64,000 nucleotides of DNA, taken from Paenibacillus donghaensis. GTDB lineage: Bacteria; Bacillota; Bacilli; Paenibacillales; Paenibacillaceae. The stretch's first letter is position 1, and each line of letters starts with the position of its first letter. This document shows, piece by piece, positions 10,829 through 20,375 of the stretch. The stretch is from NCBI RefSeq assembly GCF_002192415.1, contig NZ_CP021780.1, forward strand, positions 4,278,001 through 4,342,000, read 5' to 3'. A program made the translations under genes and the position numbers. The notes under the pieces are model-generated. The model saw only the letters and a list, made by a program, of their open reading frames with translations. It had not been told where the DNA came from and searched no databases.

Positions 10829-12634
10829 TTATTTCTTCTTGTACCCGAAATCCGGTATAGCCGTCCATCTTTTGCGCAGTTCATGAGCCGCGGCTTTAGG
10901 CTTTCGTTCCCGGGTGAAGATCCCTTTTTTGTTACCCTGTACACGGATAATTCCCTGGCTCGTAGCAAAGTCTGCGAAATTCCAAACCTGTTCGCCCACA
11001 AAATCCGTAAACTCGTCGAAAATCTCGTGATTTGCTCTGTAGAACTCCACCTGATATTCTTCCGTGAACATAGTCGGCTCCACATCATGAAGTCCGGCTA
11101 CGGTATCTGTTCCATATTCGGTCATCATCATCGGTTTGCCCGGACAACGCTTGCTCCAAGCTTCAAGTTCAACCCGCAACTTGCCTTTGGCCGATTCAAG
11201 ATCTCCCCCGTCCACATACCAGCCATAATAACGGTTGAAGGCAAGCACATCGATTAGTTCGGATATTTTATCGTTTGCAGGCGAGGCCTCAATATGCGTC
11301 ACCAGGGTAACCGGACGATTCTGCGGATCTTCTTCGCGTATTTGCTCAATCAGCGGCTTAAAGTATTCATAAGCTCCATCCTCATAGGAAGCCGGTTCAT
11401 TGGCCACATTCCACATCACTACACACGGATGGTTCTTATCCCGATTAATCAGTTCGCTAATGACCTGCTGGTGATGCTCAAAGGTTTGTACTTCTTTCCA
11501 AGTATCCTTTTTGGCAATGCCGGTCAACATGACCAGGAAATTGAGATCTAGACCCACAGCTGGAGTTTCATCGATGACGACAAAGCCTTCACGGTCAGCA
11601 AGGCGCATCACTTCTTCTGCATAAGGATAATGCGCGGTACGGAAGGAGTTGGCTCCGGTCCATTTCATCAGATTGAAATCCATGATGTTTGCTGCTTCAT
11701 CCAGGCCTCTACCATGAAAAGGAGTATCTTCATGTTTGCCGTAACCCTTGAAGTAAAACGGTTTGTTGTTGATTAGGAACTGGCCATCCTTCACTTCGAC
11801 CGTCCGCACGCCGAACGGCTGCTCGTATACATCTATAGCTTGACCAGATTGCAGAAGTTCAATCTTTAACGTATACAAATAAGCATTCAATGGCTGCCAA
11901 AGTTTAACATGTGGAATACCGAGTTTGCCAGATACTTCTGTACCGGAAACAAGGGCATTTCCTTCTTCATCCAGCACAGTGACACACACATCGGCTTCTC
12001 CGTTAATGTCAATGCTATAACGGATCAAGCCCAGGCCAGTGTCTCCGTTGTAATCGGTTACGACTGTAACGTCCTGCACGAAGGTTTGGGGCGTGGAGTA
12101 GATTTTGACCGGCCGCTGCAAACCTGCAAAGTTAAAAAAATCAAAGTTCGGTTGATTTTTAATCTTTTTCTTCCCGCCGGGAACTTCAGTCTCAGTGTAA
12201 AGACCTATAGGCAATGTCGTGTAATCCACAATATTGTTGATTGCAACAGTCAAACGATTCTTCCCAGTGTGAATAAAGTCATTGATTACGGTTTCAAATG
12301 GAAGGAAACCACCTGAATGCTCCATAACAAATGTTCCATTAATGTATACTTTTGCTTTATGTGTTGCGGAACCGAATCTAAGTACAAGGCGCTCGTTCAT
12401 GATATTCCGTGGAAGGGTCAGTTCTCTCTCGTACCACACCCAGCCGATATGATTGCGGATCTCTGCACTGACGCCAAGATCATTATAGGCAGAAGGAACC
12501 GCCATGGAGATTGTATCTGTTAACTTGGATTCAAACCATTTCTCGTCAAATCCTACACCTTGATCCAGCTTGAAATTCCATACTCCGTTAAGATCATATA
12601 AACTGCGGGTTTCAGTCATAATTGGATACAGCAC
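10829..12634 (-). CDS. uidA: Beta-glucuronidase (GH2)
   Basis: Cytoplasmic glycoside hydrolase family 2 enzyme that frees D-glucuronate from beta-glucuronides. The GTG at 12632-12634 is preferred because GGGAG lies 8 nt upstream, and the resulting start ([16 protein letters not shown]) aligns with E. coli UidA. It has sugar-binding, immunoglobulin-like and TIM-barrel domains. The acid/base glutamate lies in MWNVANEP (about 410) and the nucleophile in MMTEYGTD (about 505). Length of about 601 aa matches UidA. It lies 49 nt after a GH3 gene, downstream of a sugar ABC importer, so it probably processes imported glucuronides. It could accept galacturonides, as some GH2 relatives do. Confidence 0.93.
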   Translation of the reverse strand: MLYPIMTETRSLYDLNGVWNFKLDQGVGFDEKWFESKLTDTISMAVPSAYNDLGVSAEIRNHIGWVWYERELTLPRNIMNERLVLRFGSATHKAKVYINGTFVMEHSGGFLPFETVINDFIHTGKNRLTVAINNIVDYTTLPIGLYTETEVPGGKKKIKNQPNFDFFNFAGLQRPVKIYSTPQTFVQDVTVVTDYNGDTGLGLIRYSIDINGEADVCVTVLDEEGNALVSGTEVSGKLGIPHVKLWQPLNAYLYTLKIELLQSGQAIDVYEQPFGVRTVEVKDGQFLINNKPFYFKGYGKHEDTPFHGRGLDEAANIMDFNLMKWTGANSFRTAHYPYAEEVMRLADREGFVVIDETPAVGLDLNFLVMLTGIAKKDTWKEVQTFEHHQQVISELINRDKNHPCVVMWNVANEPASYEDGAYEYFKPLIEQIREEDPQNRPVTLVTHIEASPANDKISELIDVLAFNRYYGWYVDGGDLESAKGKLRVELEAWSKRCPGKPMMMTEYGTDTVAGLHDVEPTMFTEEYQVEFYRANHEIFDEFTDFVGEQVWNFADFATSQGIIRVQGNKKGIFTRERKPKAAAHELRKRWTAIPDFGYKKK

Positions 12635-12683
12635 AAGCAGCACTCCCTATCTAAATAGTTGTTATCGTTTAAAGCACGCTATA

Positions 12684-14951
12684 CTACTCCGCAACCAGCG
12701 CGTTCAATTCACGCAAATCCTCGGCCAAATCCGCCTCGGTATATTTGCCCTGACCGAAGCCGATCATCGCACGCAGCGGCATATATTTCATCATGGCGAG
12801 GAACATTTCCGGATTATTCTCCATTGCATCCTCCATGCCAAAGATGCCGCTGTATTTCTTGGCCTTCTCGGCGGTCAACGGGTTATCCAGCAGGTCTCCG
12901 ACCGTGGTGTTACGGTGGAAGCTTATGGCAATCTTCGTTGTCGAAGTTACCGAAAGCGAAGATGAGAGCCGTATATCCCGTGATGAAGAGCCGACGGCGA
13001 TGTTGAACGTTCCGCTTTCCACATGCCAGTCGGCCAGCTTCACATTGTAATAGGCAAAAGCGCGCTTATTCAGGGTAAAGGACACTTCGCGCTGTTCCCC
13101 CGGCTGCAGCTCCAGCTTCTGGAAGCCCTTAAGCTCCTGCAGCGGGCGGATGACACTGCTCTCCACGTCACTGACATAGAGCTGCACCACCTCTTTGCCT
13201 GTCCGGCTGCCGGTATTCTTGACGGTCACCGTTACCTCTACTACATCCGTGTCACTGATGCTGCTCTTGTCCAGTTTCAGACCGCTGTACTCGAATTTCG
13301 TATAGCTTAGTCCAAAGCCGAAGGGGAATAGCGGCTCGATTTCTTTTTTATCATAATAGCGGTAGCCGACGAACAGCCCTTCCTTGTATTCCACAATATC
13401 GCCTTCACCGGGGAAATTCAGAAATGACGGATTGTCGCTCAGCTTCTGCGGGAACGTCTCAGCCAGCTTGCCGCTTGGGCTTACTACACCGAAGAGCAGA
13501 TCGGCAATCGCGCCGCCAAAAGCTTGCCCGCCGAGATAACCTTCCAGAACAGCCTTTGTGTGACTCAGCCAAGGCATCTCAATCGGAGCGCCGTTGCTCA
13601 GCACCACGATAATATGGTCCTGCACTTCGGCTACAGCCTCGATCAGCGCCTTATGGCTCTCTGGCAGCGACAGATGGCTGCGGTCATAACCCTCCGATTC
13701 ATAGCTGTCGGGTAGCCCAAGGAACAATACCGCAGCATCTGCGCCTTGCGCCGTTTCCTGTGCTTCCTTCAGCAGCACATCGCTGATTTCATCGCTCTCC
13801 AGGTCATAGCCCTGCGCATACAGGAAGCTTGCGGAACCGCCTGCCACCGCCTGCATTTCGGCAAACGCATCATCCAGCTTCGTCGGATTGACATGCGAGC
13901 TGCCTCCACCCTGATAACGCGGCTTTTTGGCGAATTCGCCGATAATGGCAAGCGTGCCTGTCTTGGCAAGCGGCAGAATGCTGTCTTCGTTTCTCAGCAG
14001 CACCATGCTTTCCCGGGCCACCTTACGTGCCAGCGCATGATGCTGCTCCAGATCGAAGGTCGCATTCTCCTTGCGGCTCTCCACTCTTTTGAAAATAAAG
14101 GACAGCAGCCGTTCCACAGCCTGATCCAGTGTCTTCATGGACAACTCACCGCTGTTCACTGCAGCCACGATTCTGGCATCGCCAATACCTCCGCTCGACG
14201 GCATCTCCAGCTCAAGCCCGGCCTGCAGCGCCTTCACCCGTTCATTGACCGCTCCCCAGTCGGATACGACGAAGCCCTCAAAGCCCCAATCCTCTCTAAG
14301 CACCTTCGTCAGCAGCGTTTCACTTTCGGAAGCGAATTCACCATTCAGCTGATTATAAGAGCACATTACACTCCAGGGCTGGCTATGTGTCACTGCGCCT
14401 TCGAAGCTGGCCAGATAAATTTCCCGCAGCGTACGCTCATCAATTATGGCATTGGTGGACATTCTGCGGTGCTCCTGGTTGTTGGCGGCAAAATGCTTCA
14501 GCGAAGTGCCCACGCCCTGGCTCTGCACTCCATTGATATGGCTGGAAGCCATTTCCGCTGATAAATACGGGTCTTCCGAGAAATATTCGAAGTTCCGCCC
14601 GTTCAGCGGTGAACGCTTAATATTGGTTCCCGGTCCAAGAAGGACGGCCACATCCTCCGCCTGGCACTCCTCGCCGAGCGCCTCGCCCACCTGCTGAATC
14701 AGCTCACGGTCCCAGGAAGACGCAAGACCAGCTGCGGATGGAAAGCAGGTTGCGGGTACGCTATTATGAAGTCCGAGATGGTCGGCGCTCCCTTGCTGCT
14801 TCCGCAGTCCATGGGGTCCGTCGGTTAGCATCAGCGATGGAATGCCCAGCCGCCCGATGCCTTTGGTATGCCAGAAATCCAGCCCGGAGCATAGTCCGGC
14901 CTTTTCTTCCAGTGTCATTTGCGTAATGAGGTTTGAAATGTTGATTGTCAT
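12684..14951 (-). CDS. Glycoside hydrolase family 3 (beta-glucosidase-like)
   Basis: GH3 enzyme of about 755 aa, probably releasing terminal beta-linked sugars. The ATG at 14949-14951 has GAGGAGG upstream; the frame extends to 14987 without such support. The N-terminal TIM barrel has the nucleophile in [10 protein letters not shown] (about Asp227) and the substrate loop [23 protein letters not shown]. The alpha/beta sandwich and C-terminal fibronectin-III-like domain (about 590-670, [21 protein letters not shown]) follow. The last 80 residues form an extra helical tail seen in some GH3 proteins. There is no signal peptide, so it acts inside the cell. It pairs with uidA 49 nt downstream. Substrate cannot be fixed from sequence; beta-glucoside or beta-xyloside are the usual ones. 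Confidence 0.92.
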   Translation of the reverse strand: MTINISNLITQMTLEEKAGLCSGLDFWHTKGIGRLGIPSLMLTDGPHGLRKQQGSADHLGLHNSVPATCFPSAAGLASSWDRELIQQVGEALGEECQAEDVAVLLGPGTNIKRSPLNGRNFEYFSEDPYLSAEMASSHINGVQSQGVGTSLKHFAANNQEHRRMSTNAIIDERTLREIYLASFEGAVTHSQPWSVMCSYNQLNGEFASESETLLTKVLREDWGFEGFVVSDWGAVNERVKALQAGLELEMPSSGGIGDARIVAAVNSGELSMKTLDQAVERLLSFIFKRVESRKENATFDLEQHHALARKVARESMVLLRNEDSILPLAKTGTLAIIGEFAKKPRYQGGGSSHVNPTKLDDAFAEMQAVAGGSASFLYAQGYDLESDEISDVLLKEAQETAQGADAAVLFLGLPDSYESEGYDRSHLSLPESHKALIEAVAEVQDHIIVVLSNGAPIEMPWLSHTKAVLEGYLGGQAFGGAIADLLFGVVSPSGKLAETFPQKLSDNPSFLNFPGEGDIVEYKEGLFVGYRYYDKKEIEPLFPFGFGLSYTKFEYSGLKLDKSSISDTDVVEVTVTVKNTGSRTGKEVVQLYVSDVESSVIRPLQELKGFQKLELQPGEQREVSFTLNKRAFAYYNVKLADWHVESGTFNIAVGSSSRDIRLSSSLSVTSTTKIAISFHRNTTVGDLLDNPLTAEKAKKYSGIFGMEDAMENNPEMFLAMMKYMPLRAMIGFGQGKYTEADLAEDLRELNALVAE

Positions 14952-15115
14952 AATAAGCCTCCTCGAAATCGGTTTAACTATTCCCATCTTGAAAATTTCA
15001 TTATTCTTAAGCTTCCTGCAGAGCTTGGGACTGGCGGAGTAATCATGATCGGCCCTTCACTGGCGCGTCGATATTGCGAAGATTGTTATCACAACCTCAG
15101 CAGCGAGAAAGAGGT

Positions 15116-15141
15116 CAAGAGTAGTGTTTATTCTACTCTTG
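15116..15141. repeat. Short hairpin in the GH3-transporter gap
   Basis: CAAGAGTAG and CTACTCTTG form a perfect 9-bp stem with an 8-nt loop in the 288-bp gap 14952-15239. There is no T tract, so it is a weak candidate for ending or stabilising the transporter mRNA. I see no gene in the gap and no clear sigma-A promoter for the GH3 gene. Confidence 0.35.
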
Positions 15142-15239
15142 GCCGTAGTGGATACAACTTATGACTTTCCATAACCTCTTCTCCTTAAAGCGGCTTGTCC
15201 AAGCTCCCTTAGTCCTTCTCTTGATTGCGAGTTGAAGAA

Positions 15240-16583
15240 TCAGGATTTAGAATCAATAATTTTCTGTATTTTCTTTTGTGTATTCTGGATGGTAGATTCT
15301 ATATCTTTGTTTGAAAGCATCATTTTATCAAACTCCTCCAGGAGTACTTTCTCAAGCTCAGCATGATAAGGCACTGCCGTGGCTGTAGTAGTAGACTTGG
15401 TATTCTCCAGAACATAGAGCAGGGATGCTTTATCAATCATTTCCGGATTTTTGCTGCCTGCGATGATCCGGTCGACCACATCATTCAGATCGGCTTTTTT
15501 CCAGGACGGGATATTCTTCCCTTGCAGAACAATACCTTCGGTGGAGAACCAGCGGATGAAGGTGTACGCTTCCTCTTTATGTTTGGATTTACTGTATACA
15601 CTCAGTACATCCCCACTGACATTCGCAGATATCGGATCTTCAGCATTCAGCTTGGGAAGCGGAGCAAACACGGTCTTAAAGCTGGCAGGAATGGTGTCAG
15701 TCCCTCCTGTTTCCGGAATAAGGAATGAGCCCGTTACAAGCATGCTTGTATCCTGATTGAAATATTGCGGTCTGTAATTCAGCTTCTGGCTGACAACCTC
15801 CGAATACGGTGTAGCGGAACCTTCCGCCTCTCCCTGAAGACGCAGCTCAAACGACTTGCGCATGTATGGATTGTCAATATTAGCCTTCAACCCATCATCT
15901 GTTGTCAGATTAGAATTAGCAGATTGACCGAAGTTCTGAACAAGATATCCATATTGAATCCAACTGTGAAAATAGGTGCCATACCGGGTTTTTCCGCCAT
16001 CTGTTTTGGTCATGGCTTTGGCGTACTCCATATACTGATCCCAGGTCCAGTCTTTCGGCAGCTCGAGTCCCGCTTCTTTCAGATGATTCTCATTGATAAT
16101 AACCAGACCCTGGGAGGACTTGCCGGGTAATCCATATACCTTACCGTCAATTTTGGTATCGGCCGTATATTCATCCGCGAAATTAATTCCGTCTTTAGCC
16201 AAAAAATCATCCAGCGGTTCGATCATGCCCAGCTCTGCCCGTTGGGACAGATACGTCATGTTGCTGAACATGATAATATCCAGATCATCTCCGCCGGCAA
16301 CTGCAAGATCGAGCTTCTTGTAAAATTCGTTGGAGTTGTTATCCTCAGCAGAAGCAAACTCCACTTTGATGTTCGGATGCTGTTTTTCAAATTCCGCAAT
16401 GACTACATCCCAATTATCCATTTTTTCCGCATACCAGTTGCTCAGCTTAATGGTAACCACTTCATTCGATTTCTCTCCGGCATTGGAAGCAGCCCCTTCA
16501 TCCGACTTGGCAGCACCGCACCCCGAAACCAGCAAGGATAACAGCGGTACAATGATGAATAATTTCTGTTTCGCTTTAAACAT
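15240..16583 (-). CDS. Sugar ABC transporter substrate-binding lipoprotein
   Basis: Extracellular binding protein of a CUT1 carbohydrate importer. The 447-aa protein starts with a lipoprotein signal (KLFIIVPLLSLLVSGC, lipobox LVSGC). The mature part has typical solute-binding protein family 1 features: VTIKLSNWYAEKMDNWDVVIAEF near the start, LAVAGGDDLDIIMFSN and YGLPGKSSQGLVIINE. It is the last gene of a permease-permease-binding protein unit on the minus strand, 27 nt after the second permease. No ATPase gene accompanies it, so a shared MsmK-type ATPase elsewhere is likely. The enzymes next door suggest an oligosaccharide or glucuronide ligand. Confidence 0.94.
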   Translation of the reverse strand: MFKAKQKLFIIVPLLSLLVSGCGAAKSDEGAASNAGEKSNEVVTIKLSNWYAEKMDNWDVVIAEFEKQHPNIKVEFASAEDNNSNEFYKKLDLAVAGGDDLDIIMFSNMTYLSQRAELGMIEPLDDFLAKDGINFADEYTADTKIDGKVYGLPGKSSQGLVIINENHLKEAGLELPKDWTWDQYMEYAKAMTKTDGGKTRYGTYFHSWIQYGYLVQNFGQSANSNLTTDDGLKANIDNPYMRKSFELRLQGEAEGSATPYSEVVSQKLNYRPQYFNQDTSMLVTGSFLIPETGGTDTIPASFKTVFAPLPKLNAEDPISANVSGDVLSVYSKSKHKEEAYTFIRWFSTEGIVLQGKNIPSWKKADLNDVVDRIIAGSKNPEMIDKASLLYVLENTKSTTTATAVPYHAELEKVLLEEFDKMMLSNKDIESTIQNTQKKIQKIIDSKS

Positions 16584-16610
16584 GATAAAACCCCCTGTAG
16601 TGAAATTAGT

Positions 16611-17441
16611 CTAGCCTTTGACACTTCCCATAGCAACTCCCTCAATCACCTGCTTCTGGCCAATCATAAAGATGATTAATAGAGGCAGAATGGCTGAAAC
16701 AGCACCCGCCATCATTAATGAGTAGAATTCACCACTGAAATCAGCGAATTTCCGGATACCCAGCTGCAAGGTAAACAAAGAATCGGAACGAAGAAAAATC
16801 AGCGGATTCTGGTAATCATTCCAGGTCCATATAAAGCGGAGAATCATATAAGTTGCAAGGGCTGGCTGCACCAAAGGCATGGCAATCCGGCTAAATATTG
16901 TCCAATGACCCGCTGCATCAATCCGTGCCGATTCAATAATTTCATCATGGATTCCAAGGAAAAACTGTCTGAGCAAAAAGGTTCCCAGCACACCTGAAGA
17001 GGCAAGCAGCACAAGACCTATATGACTGTCAAACAGTCCAAGCCAGCGATACATAATAAATTGCGGAACGAGAATGGCTTGTGTAGGAATCATAAATGTA
17101 GCTAAGACAAGCAGGAATAAAGTATCCCGTCCTTTAAAAATAACTTTTGAGAATCCGTAGGCTGCCATGGCGGAAATAATCAATGATAGCGCTGTCGACA
17201 TCAAGGTTACCTTTGTACTATTCCAGTAATAAAGGGTGAACGGCACGGCTCCCGCCCATACCTGCCTGTAATTCTCAACCATATTCCATTTCGTTGGAAT
17301 CCACTGAATCGGATACTTCATAACGTCAAGCTCCGGCTTAAAGGATGCGGAGAGCATCCATAAGAAAGGCATAATAAACAGTATCCCTGCAAATCCCATG
17401 CACAGTGTCACAATAACGCGGCTAAGCTTGATCGATCGCAT
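16611..17441 (-). CDS. Sugar ABC transporter permease (MalG-like)
   Basis: Inner-membrane permease of the same importer, about 276 aa from the ATG at 17439-17441, which follows AGGAGGTTTATAC; the longer frame overlaps the preceding gene and lacks this site. Six membrane segments are predicted by eye. The cytoplasmic EAA loop that contacts the ATPase is present (EIIESARIDAAGHWTIFSRIAMPLVQPAL), and the C-terminus (IEGVAMGSVKG) is typical of MalG-type permeases. It lies 11 nt after the other permease. Confidence 0.95.
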   Translation of the reverse strand: MRSIKLSRVIVTLCMGFAGILFIMPFLWMLSASFKPELDVMKYPIQWIPTKWNMVENYRQVWAGAVPFTLYYWNSTKVTLMSTALSLIISAMAAYGFSKVIFKGRDTLFLLVLATFMIPTQAILVPQFIMYRWLGLFDSHIGLVLLASSGVLGTFLLRQFFLGIHDEIIESARIDAAGHWTIFSRIAMPLVQPALATYMILRFIWTWNDYQNPLIFLRSDSLFTLQLGIRKFADFSGEFYSLMMAGAVSAILPLLIIFMIGQKQVIEGVAMGSVKG

Positions 17442-17452
17442 GTATAAACCTC

Positions 17453-18397
17453 CTAGTAGTTGACCCATTTCTTTTGTCCGACCCATTGAATCAAGGTCAC
17501 CAGCAGGATGAGAATCAGAAGAATAATTCCCATTGCAGATGCATAACCCGACTCCAGGTTAATAAAAGCAACCTCGTATAGATAAAATACAATCACTGAG
17601 GTTGAACCTGCCGGTCCACCGTTGGTCAACACCATAATCAGATCAAACACTTTGAATGATCCAACAATTCCTGTAATTAACAGGAAGAAAGAGGTAGGAG
17701 ATAGCAAAGGCAACGTGATTCTGAAGAATTGTCTCAGCGGTGAAGCACCGTCCACATCAGCGGCTTCATACAAATCCCGTGAAATATTCTGCAGCCCAGC
17801 CAGATAAATAACCATGTTAAAGCCTAGCGAAGTCCACACCATAATAATCATGACCGAGATCAGAGCAAACTTGGGGTCCGCTAACCACAGGGGAGGATTC
17901 TCCACACCTACAGACCTGAGAAATCCATTGATAGGACCATTGTTGGGGTGATACAGCACTCTCCACAATAATGCAATGGCCACAAAGCTCGAAATGAAGG
18001 GCATGAAATAAATCACTTTGAAAAATGTTTTGAAATACGTCGCTTTATTGATTAATGCTGCTAGAACTAAAGCCAGAAACATCGCTACCGGTACTACTGC
18101 AATCATAATAAGGTTGTTAATCAACGAACGATGAAAGGATTCATCCTGCATCAGCCTTGTATAATTGTCTATTCCAACAAAATGAAATCCTTCAATTCCG
18201 GACACAAAATTCCAATCCGAAAAACTAATCACACCGGATAAGAGAATTGGAATGATAACTAAGGTTGTCGTTAGAATGAGCATGGGGGAAATAAATAAAT
18301 ACCCCGCAATGTTGTCATAAGAAGATTGCTTGCGCATTCTACGAGTTCCTACATTTCCAAATCGCTTAACAGCCCCTTTTTTAGGAATAACCTCCAT
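17453..18397 (-). CDS. Sugar ABC transporter permease (MalF/UgpA-like)
   Basis: First gene of the importer operon, about 314 aa. The ATG at 18395-18397 follows ACGAGGTG; an in-frame extension to 18457 would run into the promoter. Six membrane segments start at about residue 33 (AGYLFISPMLILTTTLVII). The EAA loop is DLYEAADVDGASPLRQFFRITLPLLSP. It is transcribed divergently from the YesM-type kinase gene, the usual layout for a two-component system that induces a sugar importer. Confidence 0.95.
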   Translation of the reverse strand: MEVIPKKGAVKRFGNVGTRRMRKQSSYDNIAGYLFISPMLILTTTLVIIPILLSGVISFSDWNFVSGIEGFHFVGIDNYTRLMQDESFHRSLINNLIMIAVVPVAMFLALVLAALINKATYFKTFFKVIYFMPFISSFVAIALLWRVLYHPNNGPINGFLRSVGVENPPLWLADPKFALISVMIIMVWTSLGFNMVIYLAGLQNISRDLYEAADVDGASPLRQFFRITLPLLSPTSFFLLITGIVGSFKVFDLIMVLTNGGPAGSTSVIVFYLYEVAFINLESGYASAMGIILLILILLVTLIQWVGQKKWVNY

Positions 18398-18427
18398 TTT
18401 TTCACCTCGTTTTATTTTTGTATCTTC

Positions 18428-18445
18428 ATTATAAAAGCGCTCCCT
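18428..18445 (-). promoter_or_regulatory. Promoter -10 and cre-like site upstream of the sugar importer
   Basis: On the minus strand TATAAT (18428-18433) lies 30 nt before the permease start. Next to it TAAAAGCGCTCCCT (plus strand, 18432-18445) matches the CcpA catabolite-responsive element TGNAANCGNWNNCA except at two positions. No good -35 is seen (TGCGGA at the 17-bp position), which fits a promoter needing an activator such as the adjacent YesN-type regulator. The element assignment is inference. Confidence 0.45.
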
Positions 18446-18586
18446 TTCGTTCCGCATGCAACGAATTTATCTATACCAAAAAGTTTGTATGCTATTATTT
18501 TTTCTGAAATGAAAAATTTGTTGGATGAGGTTTGCAGCAAAATAAAGTACCATGATCTTGTGAATGTCTATTAATGGGGGAAACTA

Positions 18587-20374
18587 ATGAAAAATAAACA
18601 TAGGTTAAGTCAATTGTCCTTCCGACAAAAGCTTATACTAACCTCTATCGCATGCCTGGTTATACCAACAATAGGTATGCTGTATATTACTATTATTTAT
18701 TCCAAACTTATTATCCGGGAACATTCATTAGAAAAAGCAACGCAATCTTTAGTGATTGTACAATCCCAAATTAATGTCATCTTTGAAGAGATGGTGTCGG
18801 TCTCGAATTTTGTCCATTTCGATCCGGAAATTAAAAACTTGCTGGAAGAGGCAAAAACAAACCCGGTTGCCGCGAGAACCCTTACGAATCGTCTGGAACA
18901 AGTGGCAGGCGACACCCTTGATTTGCGTATCACTCTTCTTGACAAGAATGGACATGCTTTTTCTGATTATTCTTTCTATGACTTTGACCCGCGTAAATTT
19001 ATTGAAAAAAACTGGTTTTCAAAATTGGAACAGCTCTCACCGTATGACACTTTATTTTTAGGGGCAGAAGCAAATTATCTGTCTTCACTTGCGTCTGATA
19101 AGTCGTTTGTATTCATGACGGCACGAGCCTTAAGAGAGGGAACTAAGACGCCCCCCTATGCTTATCTTATTGTCAGCCGCAGTGAAGCTTCCATTCGTGA
19201 GCGCTTTGCTTCTATGGAGGAAGATGTCTACTTGCTGAATGAAACTCAAACCATTCTTTCTAATCGAAACCAAGCCCTGATTGGTTCAAATTTCAATACT
19301 ATATTGCCTATAGCTGAGCCAGTCTTCCCTGATATTGTAGAATTCAAGAATGAGAATCAGCTCCTCCTCTCACTACCGCTTAAATACGCAAAATGGAGGT
19401 TAGTCAGCGTAGCTCCGTATGAACAGCTGACTGAAAGATTGAACGGAATCAATCGAACAGGCTTATTATTACAAGCCATTTTCGCCATTAGCTTTTTATT
19501 CGCTTTAACTTATCTTTTGAGAAAATTTACCAAGCCGGTGTTTGTCCTAGGAAAGGTAGCTCGCAGAGTGGAAGCAGGTGATATGATGGTGCGCTCTAAT
19601 ATTCGGGGAAGTGACGAAATAGGCAGCCTGGGATTCTCTTTTGATAAAATGCTTGACCGTATACAACTCATGCTTAAGCAGGTGGAAATGGAGCAGGAAT
19701 TAAAACGCCAGGCTGAGATTGCGATGCTGCAAGCCCAAATTAATCCTCATTTTCTATTTAACGTTCTAAGCTCGATCCGGCTAAAGTTATTAATGAAACA
19801 TGATGAAGAAAACGCTTTTATCATCAACTCCTTATCATCGATGCTGAGGGCCAGTTTTTCAAACCAGGAAGAATTTGTCTCAATCGCTTATGAGCTCGAG
19901 TCCGCCAAGCAATACATGGAGTTAATGAGATTTACCATGAGATATCCCACAGACTCTGTAGTGAATGTGAACATAGATTTACTTTTAGAAACTCTTCCAC
20001 GGTTTATTCTACAGCCTGTTATAGAGAATGCTTATAAGCATGGCTTCGTACAGGGCGGAGGCAGGATTATCATTTCCATCGAGAAAATAAAATCTATGCT
20101 TAAAATAAGGGTGGAAGATAACGGAACTGGAATGGATGAGAATACGTTGACTGCATTAATTCATCATATTAAACAGCAGGATCTAGAGATAGAGACCTTG
20201 CAAATTGTAGAGACCGATATAAACTCACCATTTCACGGCATCGGATTAATTAACGTCTATCAGCGATTGAAACTAATATACGGGGACAGTTTTAAAATGA
20301 ACATTGAAAGCATACATGGGCACCGTACAACCGTAGAACTAGTACTACCTTTAAAACGAATAGGAGGGAATTGA
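18587..20374 (+). CDS. YesM-type sensor histidine kinase
   Basis: Membrane sensor kinase (595 aa) that probably senses the sugar taken up by the adjacent importer. Membrane segment at about 18-38, extracellular sensor domain up to about 285, second membrane segment (LLLQAIFAISFLFALTYLL), HAMP linker (about 310-365), and phospho-acceptor histidine in QINPHFLFN (about His387). The ATPase domain has the N box LQPVIENAYKHGF and glycine motif VEDNGTGM. GGGGGAAAC precedes the ATG. The next gene, its response regulator, starts 1 nt after this stop. Base composition is more A+T rich than in most of the window. Confidence 0.95.
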   Translation: MKNKHRLSQLSFRQKLILTSIACLVIPTIGMLYITIIYSKLIIREHSLEKATQSLVIVQSQINVIFEEMVSVSNFVHFDPEIKNLLEEAKTNPVAARTLTNRLEQVAGDTLDLRITLLDKNGHAFSDYSFYDFDPRKFIEKNWFSKLEQLSPYDTLFLGAEANYLSSLASDKSFVFMTARALREGTKTPPYAYLIVSRSEASIRERFASMEEDVYLLNETQTILSNRNQALIGSNFNTILPIAEPVFPDIVEFKNENQLLLSLPLKYAKWRLVSVAPYEQLTERLNGINRTGLLLQAIFAISFLFALTYLLRKFTKPVFVLGKVARRVEAGDMMVRSNIRGSDEIGSLGFSFDKMLDRIQLMLKQVEMEQELKRQAEIAMLQAQINPHFLFNVLSSIRLKLLMKHDEENAFIINSLSSMLRASFSNQEEFVSIAYELESAKQYMELMRFTMRYPTDSVVNVNIDLLLETLPRFILQPVIENAYKHGFVQGGGRIIISIEKIKSMLKIRVEDNGTGMDENTLTALIHHIKQQDLEIETLQIVETDINSPFHGIGLINVYQRLKLIYGDSFKMNIESIHGHRTTVELVLPLKRIGGN

Positions 20375-20375
20375 A

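Noticed and set aside
10624..10860. 78-aa plus-strand frame upstream of the uidA end
   Set aside because: It has no convincing ribosome site, overlaps the uidA terminator and 3' end, and its composition resembles translated non-coding DNA.
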